From: Auanema rhodensis
Taxonomy: Eukaryota > Nematoda > Chromadorea > Rhabditida > Rhabditidae
DNA: 64,000 nucleotides
NCBI GenBank assembly: GCA_964057225.1
Contig: OZ059896.1
Coordinates: forward strand, 20,208,501-20,272,500
Direction of reading: 5' to 3'
A program made the translations under genes and the position numbers. Shown piece after piece: positions 1-10,179 of the stretch (its first letter is position 1; each line of letters opens with the position of its first letter). The notes beneath the pieces are model-generated. The model was given only the letters and a program-made list of their open reading frames with translations, did not search any database and was not told where the DNA came from.

Positions 1-37
1 TGAGTTTCCATGTACACTCAACATTGCTTCCAAAAAC

Positions 38-107
38 ATTTTGACAAAAATTTTTTCGAAAAATTTCAAAATAATTTAGCAAAAAGTAGATGTTTTTAGA
101 TTCCTTT
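38..107. other. Helically phased A/T tracts (predicted curved DNA)
   Basis: Runs of A and T are centred near monomer positions 40, 51, 62, 72, 83, 95 and 106. The spacing is 10-12 bp, close to one helical turn, over seven consecutive tracts. Phased A-tracts are known to bend DNA, and curvature is a recurring property of satellite DNAs. The pattern is present in every monomer; class substitutions at 94, 99, 105 and 108 change tract length but not phase. Curvature itself is inferred, not measured. Confidence 0.6.
48..66. repeat. Near-perfect palindrome around TTCGAA
   Basis: AAATTTTTT-CG-AAAAATTT is self-complementary apart from one extra T on the left arm. It is repeated once per monomer. Variation inside it is nearly absent; the adjacent sites 46, 67 and 68 vary between classes. 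It could be a protein-binding dyad or simply A/T-tract structure. Confidence 0.8.
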
Positions 108-174
108 ATTCAAGGCAAAGACGATGGACAATGTAATTCAACAAAAAAATTAATTCTTCAGGGTGAAAATCGAG

Positions 175-196
175 GATATAAGTGTGAACTTATATC
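175..196. repeat. 9-bp inverted repeat with 4-nt loop
   Basis: GATATAAGT and ACTTATATC are exact reverse complements separated by GTGA. The right arm overlaps a second short dyad, ATATCA-GT-TGATAT (192-205), so two alternative hairpins compete for the same bases. Most monomers keep the perfect form. Exceptions are T182 (three monomers from 20359), A175 (class L) and one monomer at 10882 with a mismatch at 191. The class L change at 186 falls in the loop. Confidence 0.85.
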
Positions 197-213
197 AGTT
201 GATATCTCGGTGC

Positions 214-264
214 ATTTTTAAGCTAGCGCAAATCTGATAACACAGATCGACGCAGCTTAAAAAT
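214..264. repeat. Long hairpin: 11-bp arms plus inner helices
   Basis: ATTTTTAAGCT (214-224) pairs perfectly with AGCTTAAAAAT (254-264). Inside, GCG (226-228) pairs with CGC (251-253) and ATCT (232-235) with AGAT (244-247), leaving an 8-nt loop GATAACAC (236-243). It is the strongest dyad in the monomer and occurs about 180 times in the window. Class A breaks both the outer arm (G218) and an inner helix (A251), and T245 monomers break the ATCT/AGAT pair. Extrusion in vivo or a role in transcripts is speculative. Confidence 0.88.
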
Positions 265-347
265 CCGCATCGAATGCACTATACTACATTGAGAAACGCT
301 TAATACAAAAATTAGTTATGATCGTTTGAAAAATGATGCATTAGTGT

Positions 348-375
348 ATGTTGAGTTTCCATGTACACTCAACAT
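348..375. repeat. 9-bp inverted repeat spanning the monomer junction
   Basis: ATGTTGAGT (348-356) and ACTCAACAT (367-375) are perfect reverse complements around the 10-nt spacer TTCCATGTAC. The element sits in the most invariant part of the repeat. Only a 16A-to-T change, seen in three monomers (19657, 21412, 22114), touches it. Its recurrence at every junction makes it a candidate protein-binding dyad; no known factor is recognised. Confidence 0.87.
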
Positions 376-702
376 TGCTTCCAAAAACATTTTGACAAAA
401 ATTTTTTCGAAAAATTTCAAAATAATTTAGCAAAAAGTAGATGTTTTTAGATTCCATTTTTCAAGGCAAAGACGATGGACAGTGGTATTCAACGAAAAAA
501 TTAATTCTTCAGGGTGAAAATCGAGGATATAAGTGTGAACTTATATCAGTTGATATCTCGGTGCATTTTTAAGCTAGCGCAAATCTGATAACACAGATCG
601 ACGCAGCTTAAAAATCCGCATCGAATGCACTATACTACATTGAGAAACGCTTAATACAAAAATTAGTTATGATCGTTTGAAAAATGATGCATTAGTGTAT
701 GT
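352..702 (+). repeat. Reference monomer (class W) used to define positions
   Basis: This complete monomer has near-consensus sequence apart from G at monomer positions 131 and 134. Landmarks in monomer coordinates: near-palindrome centred on TTCGAA (48-66); phased A/T tracts (38-107); hairpin GATATAAGT/ACTTATATC (175-196); GATATC (201-206); long hairpin with GCTAGC in its left arm (214-264); ATGCAT (336-341); and an inverted repeat crossing into the next monomer (348 to 24). The start point is arbitrary because the array is tandem and shows no natural monomer boundary. Monomers at 60371-60721 and 62126-62476 share the rare G134 and look identical to this one by eye. Confidence 0.95.
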
Positions 703-2106
703 TGAGTTTCCATGTACACTCAACATTGCTTCCAAAAACATTTTGACAAAAATTTTTTCGAAAAATTTCAAAATAATTTAGCAAAAAGTAGATGTTTTTA
801 GATTCCTTTATTCAAGGCAAAGACGATGGACAATGTTATTCAACGAAAAAATTAATTCTTCAGGGTGAAAATCGAGGATATAAGTGTGAACTTATATCAG
901 TTGATATCTCGGTGCATTTTTAAGCTAGCGCAAATCTGATAACACAGATCGACGCAGCTTAAAAATCCGCATCGAATGCACTATACTACATTGAGAAACG
1001 CTTAATACAAAAATTAGTTATGATCGTTTGAAAAATGATGCATTAGTGTATGTTGAGTTTCCATGTACACTCAACATTGCTTCCAAAAACATTTTGACAA
1101 AAATTTTTTCGAAAAATTTCAAAATAATTTAGCAAAAAGTAGATGTTTTTAGATTCCTTTATTCAAGGCAAAGACGATGGACAATGTTATTCAACAAAAA
1201 AATTAATTCTTCAGGGTGAAAATCGAGGATATAAGTGTGAACTTATATCAGTTGATATCTCGGTGCATTTTTAAGCTAGCGCAAATCTGATAACACAGAT
1301 CGACGCAGCTTAAAAATCCGCATCGAATGCACTATACTACATTGAGAAACGCTTGATACAAAAATTAGTTATGATCGTTTGAAAAATGATGCATTAGTGT
1401 ATGTTGAGTTTCCATGTACACTCAACATTGCTTCCAAAAACATTTTGACAAAAATTTTTTCGAAAAATTTCAAAATAATTTAGCAAAAAGTAGATGTTTT
1501 TAGATTCCATTTTTCAAGGCAAAGACGATGGACAATGTTATTCAACGGAAAAATTATTTCTTCAGGGTGAAAATCGAGGATATAAGTGTGAACTTATATC
1601 AGTTGATATCTCGGTGCATTTTTAAGCTAGCGCAAATCTGATAACACAGATCGACGCAGCTTAAAAATCCGCATCGAATGCACTATACTACATTGAGAAA
1701 CGCTTAATACAAAAATTAGTTATGATCGTTTGAAAAATGATGCATTAGTGTATGTTGAGTTTCCATGTACACTCAACATTGCTTCCAAAAACATTTTGAC
1801 AAAAATTTTTTCGAAAAATTTCAAAATAATTTAGCAAAAAGTAGATGTTTTTAGATTCCATTTTTCAAGGCAAAGACGATGGACAATGTTATTCAACGGA
1901 AAAATTATTTCTTCAGGGTGAAAATCGAGGATATAAGTGTGAACTTATATCAGTTGATATCTCGGTGCATTTTTAAGCTAGCGCAAATCTGATAACACAG
2001 ATCGACGCAGCTTAAAAATCCGCATCGAATGCACTATACTACATTGAGAAACGCTTAATACAAAAATTAGTTATGATCGTTTGAAAAATGATGCATTAGT
2101 GTATGT

Positions 2107-5100
2107 TGAGTTTCCATGTACACTCAACATTGCTTCCAAAAACATTTTGACAAAAATTTTTTCGAAAAATTTCAAAATAATTTAGCAAAAAGTAGATGTT
2201 TTTAGATTCCATTTTTCAAGGCAAAGACGATGGACAGTGTTATTCAACGAAAAAATTAATTCTTCAGGGTGAAAATCGAGGATATAAGTGTGAACTTATA
2301 TCAGTTGATATCTCGGTGCATTTGTAAGCTAGCGCAAATCTGATAACACAGATCGAAGCAGCTTAAAAATCCGCATCGAATGCACTATACTACATTGAGA
2401 AACGCTTCATACAAAAATTAGTTATGATCGTTTGAAAAATGATGCATTAGTGTATGTTGAGTTTCCATGTACACTCAACATTGCTTCCAAAAACATTTTG
2501 ACAAAAATTTTTTCGAAAAATTTCGAAATAATTTAGCAAAAAGTAGATGTTTTTAAATTCCTTTATTCAAGGCAAAGACGATGGACAATGTTATTCAACG
2601 AAAAAATTAATTCTTCAGGGTGAAAATCGAGGATATAAGTGTGAACTTATATCAGTTGATATCTCGGTGCATTTTTAAGCTAGCGCAAATCTGATAACAC
2701 AGATCGACGCAGCTTAAAAATCCGCATCGAATGCACTATACTACATTGAAAAACGCTTAATACAAAAATTAGTTATGATCGTTTGAAAAATGATGCATTA
2801 GTGTATGTTGAGTTTCCATGTACACTCAACATTGCTTCCAAAAACATTTTGACAAAAATTTTTTCGAAAAATTTCAAAATAATTTAGCAAAAAGTAGATG
2901 TTTTTAGATTCCATTTTTCAAGGCAAAGACGATGGACAATGTTATTCAACGAAAAAATTAATTCTTCAGGGTGAAAATCGAGGATATAAGTGTGAACTTA
3001 TATCAGTTGATATCTCGGTGCATTTTTAAGCTAGCGCAAATCTGATAACACAGATCGACGCAGCTTAAAAATCCGCATCGAATGCACTATACTACATTGA
3101 AAAACGCTTAATACAAAAATTAGTTATGATCGTTTGAAAAATGATGCATTAGTGTATGTTGAGTTTCCATGTACACTCAACATTGCTTCCAAAAACATTT
3201 TGACAAAAATTTTTTCGAAAAATTTCAAAATAATTTAGCAAAAAGTAGATGTTTTTAGATTCCATTTTTCAAGGCAAAGACGATGGACAGTGTTATTCAA
3301 CGAAAAAATTAATTCTTCAGGGTGAAAATCGAGGATATAAGTGTGAACTTATATCAGTTGATATCTCGGTGCATTTTTAAGCTAGCGCAAATCTGATAAC
3401 ACAGATCGACGCAGCTTAAAAATCCGCATCGAATGCACTATACTACATTGAGAAACGCTTAATACAAAAATTAGTTATGATCGTTTGAAAAATGATGCAT
3501 TAGTGTATGTTGAGTTTCCATGTACACTCAACATTGCTTCCAAAAACATTTTGACAAAAATTTTTTCGAAAAATTTCAAAATAATTTAGCAAAAAGTAGA
3601 TGTTTTTAGATTCCATTTTTCAAGGCAAAGACGATGGACAGTGTTATTCAACGAAAAAATTAATTCTTCAGGGTGAAAATCGAGGATATAAGTGTGAACT
3701 TATATCAGTTGATATCTCGGTGCATTTGTAAGCTAGCGCAAATCTGATAACACAGATCGAAGCAGCTTAAAAATCCGCATCGAATGCACTATACTACATT
3801 GAGAAACGCTTCATACAAAAATTAGTTATGATCGTTTGAAAAATGATGCATTAGTGTATGTTGAGTTTCCATGTACACTCAACATTGCTTCCAAAAACAT
3901 TTTGACAAAAATTTTTTCGAAAAATTTCAAAATAATTTAGCAAAAAGTAGATGTTTTTAGATTCCATTTTTCAAGGCAAAGACGATGGACAGTGTTATTC
4001 AACGAAAAAATTAATTCTTCAGGGTGAAAATCGAGGATATAAGTGTGAACTTATATCAGTTGATATCTCGGTGCATTTGTAAGCTAGCGCAAATCTGATA
4101 ACACAGATCGAAGCAGCTTAAAAATCCGCATCGAATGCACTATACTACATTGAGAAACGCTTCATACAAAAATTAGTTATGATCGTTTGAAAAATGATGC
4201 ATTAGTGTATGTTGAGTTTCCATGTACACTCAACATTGCTTCCAAAAACATTTTGACAAAAATTTTTTCGAAAAATTTCGAAATAATTTAGCAAAAAGTA
4301 GATGTTTTTAAATTCCTTTATTCAAGGCAAAGACGATGGACAATGTTATTCAACGAAAAAATTAATTCTTCAGGGTGAAAATCGAGGATATAAGTGTGAA
4401 CTTATATCAGTTGATATCTCGGTGCATTTTTAAGCTAGCGCAAATCTGATAACACAGATCGACGCAGCTTAAAAATCCGCATCGAATGCACTATACTACA
4501 TTGAAAAACGCTTAATACAAAAATTAGTTATGATCGTTTGAAAAATGATGCATTAGTGTATGTTGAGTTTCCATGTACACTCAACATTGCTTCCAAAAAC
4601 ATTTTGACAAAAATTTTTTCGAAAAATTTCGAAATAATTTAGCAAAAAGTAGATGTTTTTAAATTCCTTTATTCAAGGCAAAGACGATGGACAATGTTAT
4701 TCAACGAAAAAATTAATTCTTCAGGGTGAAAATCGAGGATATAAGTGTGAACTTATATCAGTTGATATCTCGGTGCATTTTTAAGCTAGCGCAAATCTGA
4801 TAACACAGATCGACGCAGCTTAAAAATCCGCATTGAATGCACTATACTACATTGAGAAACGCTTAATACAAAAATTAGTTATGATCGTTTGAAAAATGAT
4901 GCATTAGTGTATGTTGAGTTTCCATGTACACTCAACATTGCTTCCAAAAACATTTTGACAAAAATTTTTTCGAAAAATTTCAAAATAATTTAGCAAAAAG
5001 TAGATGTTTTTAGATTCCTTTATTCAAGGCAAAGACGATGGACAATGTTATTCAACAAAAAAATTAATTCTTCAGGGTGAAAATCGAGGATATAAGTGTG

Positions 5101-6669
5101 AACTTATATCAGTTGATATCTCGGTGCATTTTTAAGCTAGCGCAAATCTGATAACACAGATCGACGCAGCTTAAAAATCCGCATCGAATGCACTATACTA
5201 CATTGAGAAACGCTTAATACAAAAATTAGTTATGATCGTTTGAAAAATGATGCATTAGTGTATGTTGAGTTTCCATGTACACTCAACATTGCTTCCAAAA
5301 ACATTTTGACAAAAATTTTTTCGAAAAATTTCAAAATAATTTAGCAAAAAGTAGATGTTTTTAGATTCCATTTTTCAAGGCAAAGACGATGGACAGTGTT
5401 ATTCAACGAAAAAATTAATTCTTCAGGGTGAAAATCGAGGATATAAGTGTGAACTTATATCAGTTGATATCTCGGTGCATTTGTAAGCTAGCGCAAATCT
5501 GATAACACAGATCGAAGCAGCTTAAAAATCCGCATCGAATGCACTATACTACATTGAGAAACGCTTAATACAAAAATTAGTTATGATCGTTTGAAAAATG
5601 ATGCATTAGTGTATGTTGAGTTTCCATGTACACTCAACATTGCTTCCAAAAACATTTTGACAAAAATTTTTTCGAAAAATTTCGAAATAATTTAGCAAAA
5701 AGTAGATGTTTTTAAATTCCTTTATTCAAGGCAAAGACGATGGACAATGTTATTCAACGAAAAAATTAATTCTTCAGGGTGAAAATCGAGGATATAAGTG
5801 TGAACTTATATCAGTTGATATCTCGGTGCATTTTTAAGCTAGCGCAAATCTGATAACACAGATCGACGCAGCTTAAAAATCCGCATCGAATGCACTATAC
5901 TACATTGAAAAACGCTTAATACAAAAATTAGTTATGATCGTTTGAAAAATGATGCATTAGTGTATGTTGAGTTTCCATGTACACTCAACATTGCTTCCAA
6001 AAACATTTTGACAAAAATTTTTTCGAAAAATTTCAAAATAATTTAGCAAAAAGTAGATGTTTTTAGATTCCATTTTTCAAGGCAAAGACGATGGACAATG
6101 TTATTCAACGAAAAAATTAATTCTTCAGGGTGAAAATCGAGGATATAAGTGTGAACTTATATCAGTTGATATCTCGGTGCATTTTTAAGCTAGCGCAAAT
6201 CTGATAACACAGATCGACGCAGCTTAAAAATCCGCATCGAATGCACTATACTACATTGAAAAACGCTTAATACAAAAATTAGTTATGATCGTTTGAAAAA
6301 TGATGCATTAGTGTATGTTGAGTTTCCATGTACACTCAACATTGCTTCCAAAAACATTTTGACAAAAATTTTTTCGAAAAATTTCAAAATAATTTAGCAA
6401 AAAGTAGATGTTTTTAGATTCCATTTTTCAAGGCAAAGACGATGGACAATGTTATTCAACGAAAAAATTAATTCTTCAGGGTGAAAATCGAGGATATAAG
6501 TGTGAACTTATATCAGTTGATATCTCGGTGCATTTTTAAGCTAGCGCAAATCTGATAACACAGATCGACGCAGCTTAAAAATCCGCATTGAATGCACTAT
6601 ACTACATTGAGAAACGCTTAATACAAAAATTAGTTATGATCGTTTGAAAAATGATGCATTAGTGTATGT
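2107..6669. repeat. A/B-rich mosaic, 13 monomers
   Basis: The order is A B N Q A A B B P A B N D. Class A monomers at 2107, 3511 and 3862 share C302, a change not seen elsewhere. Class B (G68+A99) follows A at 2458, 4213 and 5617. The monomer at 4564 combines class B in its 5' part with T271 and G293 in its 3' part, so it is probably a B/D hybrid. There is no regular period beyond 351 bp, but the recurring A-B-N string suggests a broken HOR. Confidence 0.72.
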
Positions 6670-8424
6670 TGAGTTTCCATGTACACTCAACATTGCTTCC
6701 AAAAACATTTTGACAAAAATTTTTTCGAAAAATTTCAAAATAATTTAGCAAAAAGTAGATGTTTTTAGATTCCTTTATTCAAGGCAAAGACGATGGACAA
6801 TGTTATTCAACGAAAAAATTAATTCTTTAGGGTGAAAATCGAGGATATAAGTGTGAACTTATATCAGTTGATATCTTGGTGCATTTTTAAGCTAGCGCAA
6901 ATCTGATAACACAGATCGACGCAGCTTAAAAATCCGCATCGAATGCACTATACTACATTGAAAAACGCTTAATACAAAAATTAGTTATGATCGTTTGAAA
7001 AATGATGCATTAGTGTATGTTGAGTTTCCATGTACACTCAACATTGCTTCCAAAAACATTTTGACAAAAATTTTTTCGAAAAATTTCAAAATAATTTAGC
7101 GAAAAGTAGATGTTTTTAGATTCCATTTTTCAAGGCAAAGACGATGGACAGTGTTATTCAACGAAAAAATTGATTCTTCAGGGTGAAAATCGAGGATATA
7201 AGTGTGAACTTATATCAGTTGATATCTTGGTGCATTTTTAAGCTAGCGCAAATCTGATAACACAGATCGACGCAGCTTAAAAATCCGCATCGAATGCACT
7301 ATACTACATTGAAAAACGCTTAATACAAAAATTAGTTATGATCGTTTGAAAAATGATGCATTAGTGTATGTTGAGTTTCCATGTACACTCAACATTGCTT
7401 CCAAAAACATTTTGACAAAAATTTTTTCGAAAAATTTCAAAATAATTTAGCAAAAAGTAGATGTTTTTAGATTCCATTTTTCAAGGCAAAGACGATGGAC
7501 AGTGTTATTCAACGAAAAAATTAATTCTTCAGGGTGAAAATCGAGGATATAAGTGTGAACTTATATCAGTTGATATCTCGGTGCATTTTTAAGCTAGCGC
7601 AAATCTGATAACAAAGATCGACGCAGCTTAAAAATCCGCATCGAATGCACTATACTACATTGAGAAACGCTTAATACAAAAATTAGTTATGATCGTTTGA
7701 AAAATGATGCATTAGTGTATGTTGAGTTTCCATGTACACTCAACATTGCTTCCAAAAACATTTTGACAAAAATTTTTTCGAAAAATTTCAAAATAATTTA
7801 GCAAAAAGTAGATGTTTTTAGATTCCATTTTTCAAGGCAAAGACGATGGACAGTGTTATTCAACGAAAAAATTAATTCTTCAGGGTGAAAATCGAGGATA
7901 TAAGTGTGAACTTATATCAGTTGATATCTCGGTGCATTTGTAAGCTAGCGCAAATCTGATAACACAGATCGAAGCAGCTTAAAAATCCGCATCGAATGCA
8001 CTATACTACATTGAGAAACGCTTAATACAAAAATTAGTTATGATCGTTTGAAAAATGATGCATTAGTGTATGTTGAGTTTCCATGTACACTCAACATTGC
8101 TTCCAAAAACATTTTGACAAAAATTTTTTCGAAAAATTTCAAAATAATTTAGCAAAAAGTAGATGTTTTTAGATTCCATTTTTCAAGGCAAAGACGATGG
8201 ACAGTGTTATTCAACGAAAAAATTAATTCTTCAGGGTGAAAATCGAGGATATAAGTGTGAACTTATATCAGTTGATATCTCGGTGCATTTGTAAGCTAGC
8301 GCAAATCTGATAACACAGATCGAAGCAGCTTAAAAATCCGCATCGAATGCACTATACTACATTGAGAAACGCTTAATACAAAAATTAGTTATGATCGTTT
8401 GAAAAATGATGCATTAGTGTATGT
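6670..8424. repeat. 5-monomer HOR, copy 1 (T S R A A)
   Basis: Five monomers (1755 bp): T159+T208; T208 with G152; A243; then two class A monomers. The second has a private G at monomer position 81 (at 7101). The next 1755 bp repeat the same order with the same diagnostic bases. Confidence 0.85.
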
Positions 8425-10179
8425 TGAGTTTCCATGTACACTCAACATTGCTTCCAAAAACATTTTGACAAAAATTTTTTCGAAAAATTTCAAAATAATT
8501 TAGCAAAAAGTAGATGTTTTTAGATTCCTTTATTCAAGGCAAAGACGATGGACAATGTTATTCAACGAAAAAATTAATTCTTTAGGGTGAAAATCGAGGA
8601 TATAAGTGTGAACTTATATCAGTTGATATCTTGGTGCATTTTTAAGCTAGCGCAAATCTGATAACACAGATCGACGCAGCTTAAAAATCCGCATCGAATG
8701 CACTATACTACATTGAAAAACGCTTAATACAAAAATTAGTTATGATCGTTTGAAAAATGATGCATTAGTGTATGTTGAGTTTCCATGTACACTCAACATT
8801 GCTTCCAAAAACATTTTGACAAAAATTTTTTCGAAAAATTTCAAAATAATTTAGCAAAAAGTAGATGTTTTTAGATTCCATTTTTCAAGGCAAAGACGAT
8901 GGACAGTGTTATTCAACGAAAAAATTGATTCTTCAGGGTGAAAATCGAGGATATAAGTGTGAACTTATATCAGTTGATATCTTGGTGCATTTTTAAGCTA
9001 GCGCAAATCTGATAACACAGATCGACGCAGCTTAAAAATCCGCATCGAATGCACTATACTACATTGAAAAACGCTTAATACAAAAATTAGTTATGATCGT
9101 TTGAAAAATGATGCATTAGTGTATGTTGAGTTTCCATGTACACTCAACATTGCTTCCAAAAACATTTTGACAAAAATTTTTTCGAAAAATTTCAAAATAA
9201 TTTAGCAAAAAGTAGATGTTTTTAGATTCCATTTTTCAAGGCAAAGACGATGGACAGTGTTATTCAACGAAAAAATTAATTCTTCAGGGTGAAAATCGAG
9301 GATATAAGTGTGAACTTATATCAGTTGATATCTCGGTGCATTTTTAAGCTAGCGCAAATCTGATAACAAAGATCGACGCAGCTTAAAAATCCGCATCGAA
9401 TGCACTATACTACATTGAGAAACGCTTAATACAAAAATTAGTTATGATCGTTTGAAAAATGATGCATTAGTGTATGTTGAGTTTCCATGTACACTCAACA
9501 TTGCTTCCAAAAACATTTTGACAAAAATTTTTTCGAAAAATTTCAAAATAATTTAGCAAAAAGTAGATGTTTTTAGATTCCATTTTTCAAGGCAAAGACG
9601 ATGGACAGTGTTATTCAACGAAAAAATTAATTCTTCAGGGTGAAAATCGAGGATATAAGTGTGAACTTATATCAGTTGATATCTCGGTGCATTTGTAAGC
9701 TAGCGCAAATCTGATAACACAGATCGAAGCAGCTTAAAAATCCGCATCGAATGCACTATACTACATTGAGAAACGCTTAATACAAAAATTAGTTATGATC
9801 GTTTGAAAAATGATGCATTAGTGTATGTTGAGTTTCCATGTACACTCAACATTGCTTCCAAAAACATTTTGACAAAAATTTTTTCGAAAAATTTCAAAAT
9901 AATTTAGCAAAAAGTAGATGTTTTTAGATTCCATTTTTCAAGGCAAAGACGATGGACAGTGTTATTCAACGAAAAAATTAATTCTTCAGGGTGAAAATCG
10001 AGGATATAAGTGTGAACTTATATCAGTTGATATCTCGGTGCATTTGTAAGCTAGCGCAAATCTGATAACACAGATCGAAGCAGCTTAAAAATCCGCATCG
10101 AATGCACTATACTACATTGAGAAACGCTTAATACAAAAATTAGTTATGATCGTTTGAAAAATGATGCATTAGTGTATGT
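8425..10179. repeat. 5-monomer HOR, copy 2 (T S R A A)
   Basis: This is a direct tandem copy of the preceding 1755 bp. By eye it matches at all diagnostic sites except position 81 of the S monomer. The T-S-R triplet also recurs at 11935, 14743, 18604 and 21061, so the 5-mer is a local amplification of a widespread sub-unit. Confidence 0.85.

Larger units (their letters stand above)
1..2106. repeat. Left edge: near-consensus monomers (P W P P G G)
   Basis: Six monomers lack the class A, B, T, D and C substitutions that dominate the interior. The first has a private A at monomer position 135 and A143. The second carries the G131+G134 pair that otherwise occurs only at 60371 and 62126 near the right end. 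The fifth and sixth carry G144+T153 without the G265 typical of later class G monomers. They look like older or less recently amplified members. Confidence 0.75.

Noticed and set aside
177-182. TATAAG as a TATA box for satellite transcription
   Set aside because: The bases form part of the perfect inverted repeat at 175-196. No other promoter element or start signal is visible, so nothing supports it beyond AT-rich chance.
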